Source: Daedaleopsis sinensis
Lineage: Eukaryota; Basidiomycota; Agaricomycetes; Polyporales; Polyporaceae
Length of the DNA stretch: 64,000 nt
NCBI GenBank assembly: GCA_033807695.1
Contig: CM066303.1
Span: 1-64,000, forward strand
Direction: 5' to 3'
This document shows positions 20,201-31,464 of the stretch, in pieces; the stretch's first letter is position 1; every line of letters starts with the position of its first letter. The notes under the pieces are model-generated. The model worked only from the letters and a program-made list of their open reading frames with translations, did not search any database and was not told the origin of the DNA. The translations under genes and the position numbers were made by a program.

Positions 20201-22441
20201 CGTCCGCATCAGCTGCCGAAGATCCGCGACGTCGTGCACCATATCCCGCTCATTCTGCTTCGCCGTCACCGCCTGCAGCTGTGTGAGCACATGGCCGTCC
20301 GTCGGCGTGGGTTCGGCAGTGAGTAGCAGCCCACCGGGCGGTGGGGCGTTCGCGTGCTGCTGGGCGATCGAGTCGAGGATGGCGGACGTGTCTGCCTGCC
20401 GCTGCCTCTCCGCCGCGAGCACCTGCTTGAGGATCCGGATCTGGATGGAGGTCTGCATGTGGGCGTGTCAGTGCGCGTCCCGAGTGACAGACGGATGACG
20501 CACGTTGAACATGCTCAGCGCGTCGTTCAGGCTGCCGTGGCACCCTGCGAGCGCGCGCTGGATCTCGTCGCGCTGCAGGTACCGCTTGATGAACGGCCGG
20601 TGCGTCTGCTTGACGAGGAACCGGTGCACCTCGCGGTACGACCTGTGAATAGTTAGCACGCGATTAGAGACGGGTGGGAGAGAACGTACTCGAGCAGTCG
20701 GATGAGCGGCGACTGCAGCTCCACACCCACGTCATCTCCGGCCTCTGCGATCTCCTCGCGGATGGACATGAGCACCGTTGCGCACCGTTCCGTGAGCCGG
20801 AGGCACGCCAGTCGGTTGATCTGAGCGAGGGTCAGCAGAGTGCGAGCAGATCGAACCCATAAAACTCACGTCAACCAGCTGCAGCGAGTCCCAGATGTTG
20901 AGCAGCGTCCGGGCAGCCTCTTCGAGCCCGACGATGGGCGCGAAGCGGAGCACGTCAACGCCGATCTCCAGCAACTCATGCACCACCTCGCTCGCTGTCC
21001 CGAGGACGTTGATGGCGGCTTCAGAGACTTTCTGCAAGGGCAGAAATGGGTCAGCATATCGGTAACGGCATTGAGGGAGTATGGTATGAGCTGAGAGGAC
21101 GAAACGGTGCAGAGGGACCACCGAAAATGGGCAGAGAGGGCTATTCAGAGACACGAGACAGAGTATGAACGCTCTTCACAACGCTGCGTCGGAGCAGAGA
21201 TGGTGGGCCCCCGGCCTCAGAGCCGTCGATAGGGACAGCCCACAACCTCCGCACGCGGTTCAGGTGCATCGCGAGATGTACGCAGGAGCCCATCCCGCGG
21301 GACTGTGGGACACGCTGACAGCGGGGTCACGGGGAACGGGCTGCGGCGTAGCAGAAAGGTCACGGCGATGGCTGCAGCCGCTAAGGAGGCAGCCGATCTG
21401 CAAATCCTTGAGGGGAACCCCACGCGTGCTGGGACGGTGCGAAGAGCAGCCGCACGGCCTTGAGCACGGCCGCGAGCAGCAATCGCTCGACGGCCCCGCG
21501 CAAACCCCTGGACCGAGTCGAAGGGCTACAGCGGCTGAGCGACGCGTAGACAACGAGGGCCAGTTGGACCACTGCGCGGTAGGCGGTCGCTCGGGACGAG
21601 ACGATCGCCACGAGCATTCCCTCTGACGTGCACAAGAGCACGCAGGGCCGTACGGGGTAGGTGGGGTACGCGGGCGGAAACGGTGCTCCGGCGCAAGGCC
21701 GGGTGAAGCGGCTCCCTCCGATCGACGGATGTGAAGCACGGGCAGAGCGGGAGGGCGTCCACCCAACTCGGAGTGGACGAGCACGAAGGGAAGGGGATAA
21801 AAGGGGACGGAACTCACCTGGCGCGTACGCATATACCCCTCCGTCTGCTCAACAGGGACCGTCTTCTGCCTCTTCCGCTCCTCCTTCTCATCCCAAGGCC
21901 TCGGGATGATCTCCCTGGACGTCCACCAGCTGGTCGACTCGCCATACGGCGGCGTCTCGTCCCCATGGCCATGGGAGCTCCTGCGCCAGATGAAGGAGAG
22001 GTCGCGGAGGGGGGAGATAGAGCGGCCGCGGTGCGCAGTGGAGGACGCGCGGCTGCGGGTGACGGATCGGGCGCGGAAGTCGGGGCCGCCTATAGCCCCA
22101 AGCGTGGTCGTCGAAGACGCGAGCGAGTGAGACTGCGAGGGGGGAGACGAGACGACGCGGGTGATGAGGGGAGACGAGTTGAGGGCGATGGACGGACCAC
22201 GGATGGTCGAGACGGAGGCGCCGCGAGAGCGGACGGACTGGGTGGACGTCGACGGCAGAGGGACGGATCGGACGGATGCGGGGGACGAGAGCGTGTGGGG
22301 AGGGGGCGGAGGATGGGCGGGCGCAGCTGGGTTGAGCGGGGACGGTTTCTTGACGGTCGAGGCCGAGCTCGAGCCGGATTCGGGGGAGAGTGAGGAGAGC
22401 GGGGTTCCGGGGGAAGACGAGGGCTTGGAAGCGGAAGGCAT
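17228..22441 (-). CDS. 4HB-TKL protein kinase with mushroom-type C-terminal domain
   Basis: Thirteen exons run from ATG at 22441-22439 to TAG at 17230-17228. Exon 1 (22441-21818) encodes 208 Ser/Pro-rich residues. Exons 2-5 encode an MLKL-NTD-like four-helix bundle and a coiled coil. The kinase domain has a Gly loop with the third Gly replaced (GLGFFS), VAIK, HGDLK in place of HRDLK, DFG (DFGQS) and APE (QAPEL). After a low-complexity linker, a C-terminal domain starts near LPLWTPTP and ends RLRFKTDQVEPTSL; it recurs in many Agaricomycete TKL kinases. Splice phases agree throughout except between about 17880 and 17797, where the strongest donor (GTGAGACC) is one base out of phase; a weaker donor (GTTTCT, with a GCTAAC branch site) restores it. 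Fungal 4HB-kinases may act in signalling or regulated cell death, but substrates are unknown. Intron 1 (786 nt) contains an antisense relic of its own exon 5. Confidence 0.85.
21420..21650 (+). repeat. Decayed antisense fragment of TKL exon 5 inside TKL intron 1
   Basis: On the plus strand this stretch resembles the coding strand of exon 5 of the enclosing minus-strand gene. It shows a Ser-rich block, the equivalent of CTGCGGCGGCTGAGCG (here CTACAGCGGCTGAGCG), then the equivalents of the ITRYEV and kinase Gly-loop codons. It carries stops and indels, so it is non-coding. Confidence 0.55.
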
Positions 22442-22535
22442 CGCAAGTGCGGGGACTGCGAGTCGTGAGCGGGCGTTGTGGGCGGGGGAGGACGACTCAC
22501 AAGGATGGGTTCAAACGAGTGATCACGCCAGAGAA

Positions 22536-22547
22536 GGCTATATACCC
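22536..22547 (-). promoter_or_regulatory. TATA box of the 4HB-TKL gene
   Basis: Minus-strand GGGTATATAGCC lies about 100 bases upstream of the ATG at 22441. The same box recurs at 31559-31570, 40582-40593 and near 49651-49662 in front of each copied first exon. Confidence 0.6.
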
Positions 22548-23299
22548 GGCTCTGCGGCGGGGGCCACAGCGAGTCGTCCGCAGGTGGACAGTCGGATTCC
22601 CGGCGCGAGGTCCAATGGGCTGCAGCGGCGGGTGGAGGATAGCAGCAAGGAGAGGGCAGAGCGGAGGGAGGACAGAGACGGACGAGGACAGCAGACGCGG
22701 AGGGCGGCTAAACACCGACACCTCATACTTCCCACGCCACGAAGGCCTCTGCAACCCCGATTAGGCAAGCTCGGTGTCTCCGCGAACGCTGTGCTGCCCG
22801 CCTCTTGCGCCTCTCGTCCCCGACCTCGTCCTGCATGCCCCGTGCTCCGCCCGCCTTCTTCGCTTGCACAACGTACGCCCGACTCCACCTGGGCGCACGG
22901 CCGACCGCTCCGAACCCGTGCACCTTTCGTCTTGCCCTGACCGGTAATGTCTCCTCGACGTGTGACGCATGTCTTCACTCACGAAATGCTCGCAGGAGAC
23001 GCATGCTACTGCGCCCAATAAAGCGAGCACAGTACATCCGACTATGCTCTCTCTCTCTCTTGCACGCTCCACTCAGTATCTATGCCCCGTTCACCGTCCC
23101 CACTCGCTCACTATCCCCGCTCACCCCTAGCACGCTCTCCTCGCTCCCCGTCGCGACACGTACTGCTGGCCCGACCACTCTGAGCTCCTACCACCGACTT
23201 AGAATCTGTCTCAGAACACCTGTACTTACACCGGAAACGACTTCTGACTCTGTTCCGCGCCATCTGTCTCCCTCGCCTGGTGTGTTTCTGCGATCCATT

Positions 23300-26200
23300 C
23301 ATCTTGACTGAGCCAGACTCGCTCTATCTTCTGGTCTCCTGTGTTCTCTTCGACAATCACGACCGCGTTCTCTCTGAATGGTACGGTCATCGACTCTTGC
23401 TCTCGCACCCACGAGTACGTACTATGTCAACAATGAAGTCTGACTGCCGTGACTGAATGCAGTGCGCTGTATTCACAGTCATTAACGCCCTCTGCAAACA
23501 TAGCTCCAGCACACTGTGCGTTCGCTGTCCGGGCCTGGCCATCGGCGTCCCCCCTCTTCAGTCCCTCTACTTCTCAAGCGAGCGAGACGGCTGGGATCTA
23601 TATTCTATTACTATGCTCCGCGCGAGCAGAACAGGTACGTCCGGGTGCTACTCACTAACTACCTCCCACAGCAGATGTACGTCCTGCCTCCCCGTCCGAA
23701 TGGCCGCTGTCCCCGTCCACCACCGCTTACCGATATCACGCAAGAGCGGTGGTACGCTCTTCCTACCCTGACTCCTGCGTGACCTCTTGCAACTTCTAAA
23801 CGACTGGGACACCGCCATCGATCGACGACCAGTACCAGATCCCCACACGCTGTATCTCCTCCCATCGCCCATCTATCGACTCGATCATCGACCCCTGACC
23901 ATGACGTCGTGTTCCGGTCTGATCAAGCAGCCACAGACGCCGCTGCACATCTCAGATCTTCGATTCCGCACCCAACTCAGTGGACTGTGTCGTCAAGACG
24001 ACTATGGCCTCAACTCTCATCGCGCCGGACTTCCTCTCGATGCTCTCCATTGGCTGTGCGCCGGCACCAGGCCCGGACGCACATGTCCCACGCCCCACCC
24101 CCTCTCTGCCGGGGACGCTGTATAGTATGTACATCGTCTTATTCGCGGACATGCAGAGAAAGCGAGAGGCTGGAGCCCGCGACCTCTCTCGCTCTCGCCG
24201 CTCGGGTCAGATGCGAGACACGAACCGCCGTACACCTTAACTGACTCATCGGTTTGCTTTCAGCAGGAGCCGCCGCTCCGACGTCGCTCTTCCCTCCAAG
24301 TCGGGCCGGACTCTCATGGGGCACACGCGAACTCTCAGCCCGGGGTGCGATCACTCGACCACCGACGGACGCGGCGCGCTGCACAAGTGACCCTGCCGAC
24401 CGCGCTTGTCGACGGCCCCGCCATCCTGCTCGCCGCCGTCCTCATCCCCCGACGCTCCCCACTTTTGGGCGCAGGCTGCCGCCCTCCTCACCAAGTACTC
24501 TACGGTATGTACGTTAACACTCATCGACCGACCGCGCCTGCTCACACGCGCGCGCGCCCTCGCGTCCGCACTCGGCCCTCACGTCTCAGTCTCAGCACGA
24601 ACACCGACCGACTCTTGCATCATCGAGCAAGAACGCTCCATACGCGCCTGCATGCCGGTCCGCCCGGGTAACGGGTGTGAAGTCAGACGCGGGCGCGAGT
24701 CGCCAGACACGCACACTCACCACAGATGTGCGACGGCCCATGTCTGGCTCGAGCCTGCGAAGAGAAGAGACGGATGGTGAGTGAGGTCAAACATGCAGAC
24801 GACGAACGTACTCACCTCCGACTCGGATTCTCACTCGTCATAGGACAGCTGCAAGAGGGCGATGTCAACTTCGGAACGAGGACGAGGTCGTGTAGGAGGT
24901 GCTCACCCGCAGACATGGGGTCAGCCAGCCCCAGTCTTGCGATGCAGATCGTCTGCGGGGGGACCAACGTCGGTGCGAGCTACACTGCGGACATGGCAGT
25001 GACGAGAGTCATGCTCACCTTGCGCGGCCGTCCGCAACAGTGCACCCCAGTCCGACATTCTCCGCGCACGAACCAGGGCGTGACGGACGGCACAGGTTGA
25101 GACGGCGCCGTGTGCGCGACAGCGGCGGCGCATCCCAGTCGTTGTCAGCTGGTGAGGGAGGGAGGGCGAGTCAGATTGTGAGTCTAAGGGCAACAACGAC
25201 TCGGACGTACCGCGCACGCTCGCTCGCGCTGGATGCCGGGACCGACTCCGGACCCCAGACCTGCTATTATCGGACGTCAGCATCGGATCTAGGGGACTGG
25301 GAAGACGGGCGACGAAATGCAGCCGGGGACGGACATTGCGTGCAAGTCTGTAGATAGCAGGTGAGTACCGTGCGCGTCGAGACACAGCCGTCCACTTACC
25401 CAGTCGACTCGAGCAGATGGCGACAAAGGTCCTCGAGCATAACAGCACGGCGACGCAGCGGGTGGGGTATCTGCAGGTGCGAGGCAGCGTGAGCAAGTGC
25501 GCGTAGATGGCAATGGCAACGTACCGCGGTGCGTGCTGCGATATGCGGAGGACGTCCGCCGCCAGCCCGGTTACATCTACGAGGGGAGGAGTCAGCGCGG
25601 CTCGTACAGAAGACCTGCGACGCACTGCGGCAGCATGTCGGACACGACTCGGACGACGGCGGGAGAGCGTGCTGTGGATGTGCACGGGTGAGCATCGACA
25701 TTCAGGAAGTGACGGACGCTCACCATGTTCGTGAACGCATACAGGGATGCGCGGGACGAGTGTGCGGGCGAGCGGGATGGAGGAGCAGAGTCATACGGGG
25801 GGAAGGTGAGCGTTGGGGATGAAGGAGTGAACGGCACACTCAGCCTCTTCTCTTCCCCAGCACCTGGTCCGTGCGTTCTCTCGCACGCTACTACCGAGCC
25901 CCGCCGCTCCGCTTGCCCAATACGGATACTGCTGTACGGCGTCGTCCCACTTTGTCTGGCCGTGCATCCGCCGGACCAACCAGCGCACGACACGGAGCGG
26001 GCAAGGCACCGTCGGCGGCGGGCGCGGCAGGTGAAGAGAAAATGAAAATGAGCAGCTTATTTTGAGAGCGGGAGAACTCACTGTGTGGGGAGTGCAGGGT
26101 CCGGGCGGTGCGACGGTTGAGTGGGCGCTCCGTCCGAGATGCATCCTCGGCGGGGCTCTGCAAGTCTCCGACACGGTATGTCCTCGTCTCTCCTCGTCTT

Positions 26201-26542
26201 TCATGTGCGATTCTCACTGCTGGAGTGTGCAGGCGACGCTGCAATGAATAGCTAAGTGCGGAGGGTACGGGAGGGAGGATAAGTCGGGCCCGCGGTGGAC
26301 GAATGGATGGTGGAAGTGCGAAGCTAGTGCTGCGGATTCTCAGGAAGCGGAACATAGCTTTGTCGTAGACGTCGGTACGTACCTGTTCCTAGCACACCAA
26401 ATTGATTGATCGGCGAGCATGAAGTCATCGCTTCGCGCTGCTGTTTCCCGTCGAGCTGCAGACACGCTACCATGCTCACCCCATTCAACTCATCACTATG
26501 TAGACATAACTATCCTATTGTGCTAGGTGTGCATAAGTTCAG
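23300..26542. other. Unit interior with unresolved coding content
   Basis: Many short frames are open, as expected for GC-rich DNA, and donor/acceptor-like sites occur on both strands. Examples are plus-strand 25807-25861 (GTGAGCG...CCCCAG) and a minus-strand intron at about 25415-25362. The 24740-25170 part has a decayed relative at 15890-16350. I could not build a convincing gene on either strand. The same applies to the equivalent stretches 9023 and 18046 bases further on. Confidence 0.4.
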
Positions 26543-27417
26543 ATGGGGAGGATGCGGAGAGCCTTTGCAAGCAAGAACATCACGGACGGCGCCGTGGAAG
26601 CCGTGCTGGATATTGCGAAGGTTACCGGGGACCGACTAATGACGTCGACGTCTTCCCCGAGACGTCATTTGGTTGCGGGTGTGCTGCGGCTGGAAGGTTC
26701 CAGCCCGAGGTTACAGCTTCTTGAGCGGATCAAACCTTCGACACCGACCTTTCTCAATTTGTCTGTGAAGAGATATGTCGGGGATCGGGACATAACTGTC
26801 CTATCTCTATGTTCCGCACATAGTTTACTGCTTGTCTTGCTCACAGACGGTAGGTATACTTGAAATGTACTCCGACACGGCCATTCTGATAGTACTGTTG
26901 CAGCGCGCACCATGAAGTACTCCGAGAACGTCAACTGGATGCGTGCGAAGATTCGGAAGATGGTCCGGAAGCGTCTGCGTGAGTACAGTACTACGTCACT
27001 GCGTGTGTTCTCACTCTCACGTCCAATACAGGTAAAATTACAAAGGACCCGGACGCGCAAATGCACTGGGACACAAAGTACTGGACACTTGTCGTCAAGA
27101 AGTATGGTGTTCTGGTCCACAACTGGCCATACAACTATGCCCCATTCAAGGACCTGAGCAGGGGCACGAGCTCTTTACCACGGCTCGAGATGCTCTGGCT
27201 GTCGTGGAAGATCGGCCGGACGTACTTCCGGGAAGCGACGGCGGCGGAGCTCGAGCAGTTCTCGGCGGACGGGCTGTTTGATCGGCCGACTCGGGCACAG
27301 AGGAAGGATAACGGAGTTGTGCGTGGGAGGCGGCGGGACCCGGCGACGCGGTCAAAGCGGCTGAAGGTGAAGTACTTCAAGACTCCGGCGACGGTTCCCG
27401 ACGGCGCGGACGACTAG
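26543..27417 (+). CDS. Small basidiomycete protein with a Trp/Tyr-rich domain, copy 1
   Basis: Three exons (26543-26849, 26904-26978, 27032-27417) join in phase to encode 255 residues from an ATG. The N-terminal half is basic and without recognisable motifs. The centre contains the pattern W-x-x-x-Y-W-x-x-x-V, KKYGV, x4-NWPY (residues about 139-160), then a Leu-rich stretch and a basic C-terminus ending GADD. This short Trp/Tyr/Pro motif is one I associate with many uncharacterised Agaricomycete proteins, often linked to transposable elements; that link is from memory and not checked. The basic composition suggests nucleic-acid binding, which is inference. The gene is present in all three full units. 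Confidence 0.6.
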
Positions 27418-28250
27418 ACTGTAGCTACTCCGAATGCTCATGATACTGAGATGTTCTGCTGAGCTCACAGGAAACTGTCTACAGTCTCGGAGGACTCGGA
27501 GCTAAAGAAAACATTCGGAGAACGGCTGAGCGTGATGATGCACGCACAGACTTCTCACGCAGAAGTTCGTGTCTGGGGCTGAGAATTTGATTGATTCCCA
27601 ACTGCGCGCCCACTGTGACAGAGAAGTCCGCACAAACAACACGGAACATCTTTGGATATCTGATATTATCTAGGTTAACTCCTGCACGCCTCTGCCCCTC
27701 CCCCCGCCCCTCGCCCCCCGTCCCTTCCGCCATCGTGCTCACCCCCGTCCTGTCCGTCGTTGTGCCCGCCCCCGTCCCGTCCGTCTTCGCCCCCGTCCTC
27801 CTCTCCTTTGCCTCTCACTCTACGTTCGGGCATATTCCGCTGTCAGGCCACAGACAATCCTCCTCCGATCCTCACCCTGTCGAGATCCTCTGCCGCGTGC
27901 GGTCACCTGTGGACATTTCATCTACGACCCGTCCGTCGCTTTGCGTGTCATTGCAGCGAAGACACGCTGCATTGAGCTAATGAGTCGTCTCGGAGTTTCT
28001 GACCACACCACACGTACTCACGATTGTCTTGTGCAGGACGCAGCGGCGCACAGACAGGTCACCGGGCCCGAGAGTTGGCAGCTGCCGGAAGCGACTGGCC
28101 GTCGTCGAGTGCAGTTTATCAGTCCCAGCACGGCGACAAGTCCTCTAACGGATTGTGTAGGGCCCCTCTGGTGAGTGTGGCGTTGAAGTCACGCTGTGCG
28201 AGAAGCTTAGTCTTGACGTCCTGTTTTTTCTACTTGTCTCCGAAGCTTAG

Positions 28251-30209
28251 AGTCTCCTTCGGCGGGATCAACATGGCGGGATCAACGCTCTCTCCGGTGC
28301 GCATCTGCTCGTCTCGGCTTCTGTGGGCGTCGGGGTGGTACGTTCGTGTTGTTGTATCGAGCATGCGCATGTGCTGATACCATCTATAGTGCGACTCGGA
28401 ATGAGGGTGGTCTTCTCCGCCCTCGACGACGTCTCCACCCTCAACGACACAGCTGCACCACCAGCCGTAGTACGCATAGCTTGCCCGGAACCTGCGCAGA
28501 CACCAGCGACAGCCATCGGCACTCCTATCCCTCGGCTCGGGACGGACTCGCGCACTTGGATGCTGCGTCTCTCCCGTCTGTCGACGTCTCTCTGCTCCGA
28601 CTCTCTGGCACAGTCCGAGATGGGCTCAGACTATGACCACGGTACGTCCGACATTCAGCATCATCGTTTATGGGTCACAGGGACTAACTGAACTCCCCTC
28701 ATAGCACAAATCACGCTCACTGGGCGCACTTCTCTTATGAACGTTTCGCAACCTCGGCTGTGGATCATGAGGCTTGCCGACAGTTCGTCGTCGTCGGCTC
28801 GGTGTCGCCCCTTTTGGTCCGACCACTCCCTCCTCCGTCCTCGGATGCCTGTTGGCAGTTCCGTCCCATGCCGCTACATCCCACGTCTCACACGCACTCC
28901 CTGTCGTCGTCCGACTTCTCCACTTGGACCCGGGGCCCTCGACATAGACCGTCCATCCCCGGTGACCGCATTCGATAGGCGGTCAGGGCAAGGACACCTT
29001 CTCGGGAGCTCGACTCCGCGTCTTAAATATTCGTCCATCACTCCCTCAACGACTTCGGCAGCTCTTCTCATTCGCTCGCGGGACGTGTCGCGGACACTCC
29101 TCAACATGAGCGGTCGCCAATGCTCGACGTCTCAGCTTGTGCCCGAAGCTCTCAACGTCGACTGCCTCTCACTGGAGACCGGAGTCTCGCATCGAGCAGG
29201 AGCTGCGGCCGTGCAGCATTGGCTGTGTGCGTGCATTGTGCATGTACTGGTACGTCCCCCTATGCTACATACACACCCTCATATGATGGCTGACCTGTGA
29301 CTGCTCAGGTTACGAAACACACGACAAGTTCAGGGGCGGCAGATCCGTGCCGGGACGTGCAGCTCTGTCTGCAGCCACTCAAGGCTCATCGTCTGGTCGT
29401 CGGGAGAGTCTGCGGACAATGTCCTGCACGCGGAACGACGATGGTGACTGGCGGCGGCATCGTATTGACATGTTCGGTACTCAACACACGGTACGTGATC
29501 GGTCCCATGTGCGAGCGGGGCGAGTACTGACCTTGAGCAATGTAGGTACGGGCTGTCACGCTGGCGGGCTCGCTGTCATGCTCCCCGGGCGGTGTTCAAC
29601 GTCGTGCGCCCGTGCCCTGGCGTCGACGACGCCAGCGGCGGGCGCACAAGTGTTCAGTCGGCCGTCGAGCGCGGGTGCGAGTCGTTTGGTGCTCGCAAAC
29701 TTACCTGCTCGTTATGGTAAGTCCTCGTCATGCTTCTCTCGTGCTGGTTCGTTCGACTCACCTGCGCTGCAGCACGATGAAGTCGCGCTCCCGAGGCGTG
29801 CGTGGCAGCCGGCCGGTCGATTTCGCATCCCGGACGACGGCGTGGAGCTCTGCAGGCCCTCGACGCGTCTGGCATGGTCTCGGCGCATCCGGCACGGTGT
29901 TGGGCGACACTTGGGCATCGCGCTGGGCGAGTTCGATGGCGAGGGACGCGGTCTGTGAAGGGGGAGGTTCGGAGCGAGGTGAGTACATATTCGAATCGCT
30001 TCGGGCATTGGGACGCACGCAAGATGAGTGCAGGGCGGGGGATTGGGGGTGTGTGGCGGTGGACGTACCTTCTGGGGACTGTCCGGAGATGGCGAGTGGC
30101 CGGGGGCGACTGTACACGCTCGGACGCGTCGTACCGTCGCCACTGGCCAGTGGTCATGTCGAGATCCGAGTCGCCCGGAGAACCGGCTTCGCGGCGCGTC
30201 CGCGAGTGA
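28251..30209 (+). CDS. Spliced gene model of unknown function, copy 1
   Basis: Seven exons (28251-28337, 28390-28641, 28705-29249, 29309-29490, 29546-29716, 29773-29978, 30034-30209) stay in phase across six 52-63 nt GT-AG introns. Donors are strong (GTACGT, GTAAGT, GTGAGT) and several introns have consensus branch sites (ACTAACT, TACTGAC). The frame ends in TGA at 30209 and encodes about 540 residues. The 5' end is unresolved: the preceding exon-like stretch (28037-28170) has a stop in the needed frame, so translation may begin at the ATG near 28406. The product is rich in Arg, Ser and Pro with no family I recognise. It could be a real lineage-specific gene, or an open frame arising in GC-rich DNA; the coordinated introns favour the former. 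Confidence 0.45.
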
Positions 30210-30910
30210 CGTCGACGTCACATGAGACCGCTCTGGACGTGCGCGACGATTTCGTCGCAGGTTAAGCGTGGATCCGCTGATTCCTGTTCATCTGCAAGTC
30301 CCCCCGCGCCCGGTCTGTCTACAGCATGCGTCCGGACGTCGGAGGACGCTGTAGCGGTGCTCAAATCGCGGCGAGACGTAGATAATCTGCTTGTGCTTAC
30401 CTGTGGGTGTCGCGCTGACGTCGTATTCACAGCGGTGTCGTGTCCAAGAAGTCCTGAGAAGAGATCCCATCAGCTGAGGGCGCTCGTCCAGATCGGCGGA
30501 CTGTGGCTGAGGGCGCCCAGGTACCAGAGAAGCGAGCCCGATCCCCAAGAGCAGCAGGTCGCGGACGGCGGAGGAGATGTAGACACAGCTGTAGCACCGT
30601 AATACGAGCCCGAGTCGTCGACAGCGTCCAGTGCAAGTGCGAGTCCAAGTCCAAGTCCGAGTGCGAGTGCGAGATCCGCGAGTCCCGGAGAGAGACCACC
30701 CAGCGAGCACACCATGTCAGCGACAAGTCCCAGTTTCCTATATGTCCCCCCGCACGCCCAGTTTCCTATATGCCCCTGCGCACGCCCTTTCCAACGCATT
30801 TATCGACGTACAGTCTCGCCATCTCCACAGCGTCTGCCGCACATCACCGCCCGGCACACACCCGCGGGGACGAGGGGAAAGGAACGGGTCGAGGGGGACG
30901 CAGTACTCAC

Positions 30911-31464
30911 CTGAGATGCGCGCATATACCCCTCGGTCTGCTCAACGGGGACCGTCTCCTGCCTCCACGTCTCCTCGCCTCGTCCCCATGGCCATGGGAG
31001 CTCCTGCGCCAGATGAAGGAGAGGTCGCGGAGGGGGGAGATAGAGCGGCCGCGGTGCGCAGTGGAGGACGCGCGGCTGCGGGTGACGGATCGGGCGCGGA
31101 AGTCGGGGCCGCCTATAGCCCCAAGCGTGGTCGTCGAAGACGCGAGCGAGTGAGACTGCGAGGGGGGAGACGAGACGACGCGGGTGATGAGGGGAGACGA
31201 GTTGAGGGCGATGGACGGACCACGGATGGTCGAGACGGAGGCGCCGCGAGAGCGGACGGACTGGGTGGACGTCGACGGCAGAGGGACGGATCGGACGGAT
31301 GCGGGGGACGAGAGCGTGTGGGGAGGGGGCGGAGGATGGGCGGGCGCAGCTGGGTTGAGCGGGGACGGTTTCTTGACGGTCGAGGCCGAGCTCGAGCCGG
31401 ATTCGGGGGAGAGTGAGGAGAGCGGGGTTCCGGGGGAAGACGAGGGCTTGGAAGCGGAAGGCAT
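30911..31464 (-). pseudogene. Orphan first exon of 4HB-TKL gene, unit 2
   Basis: It matches exon 1 of the kinase gene (22441-21818), including the ATG, TATA box and GTGAGT donor. A 70 bp deletion after HGHGDE shifts the frame, which then hits a stop at the splice site. Downstream there is no 4HB or kinase exon, only spacer of unit 1. The exon is 554 instead of 624 bases. It probably makes no protein, but the promoter could still drive transcription into the unit. Confidence 0.75.

Larger units (their letters stand above)
21956..30978. repeat. 9 kb tandem unit, copy 1 (9023 bp)
   Basis: Every landmark here recurs exactly 9023 bases later, with no difference that I found by comparing the translated frames and sampled DNA. 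The unit contains, on the minus strand, the promoter and first exon of the 4HB-TKL gene at its left end. On the plus strand it has a short spliced gene (26543-27417) and a longer spliced model (28251-30209). This copy is the only one whose first exon is intact and continues into a kinase gene. Boundaries are set by where copies 1 and 2 diverge on the left. Confidence 0.93.

Noticed and set aside
19673..20326. A 217-codon plus-strand frame antisense to the TKL kinase
   Set aside because: It is the complement of kinase exon 5. Its composition is explained by the sense codons and it has no domain.
24921..25685. A 254-codon minus-strand frame in each 9 kb unit
   Set aside because: It runs through several strong splice signals, shows no recognisable motif, and its frame is not kept in the decayed relative at 15890-16350.
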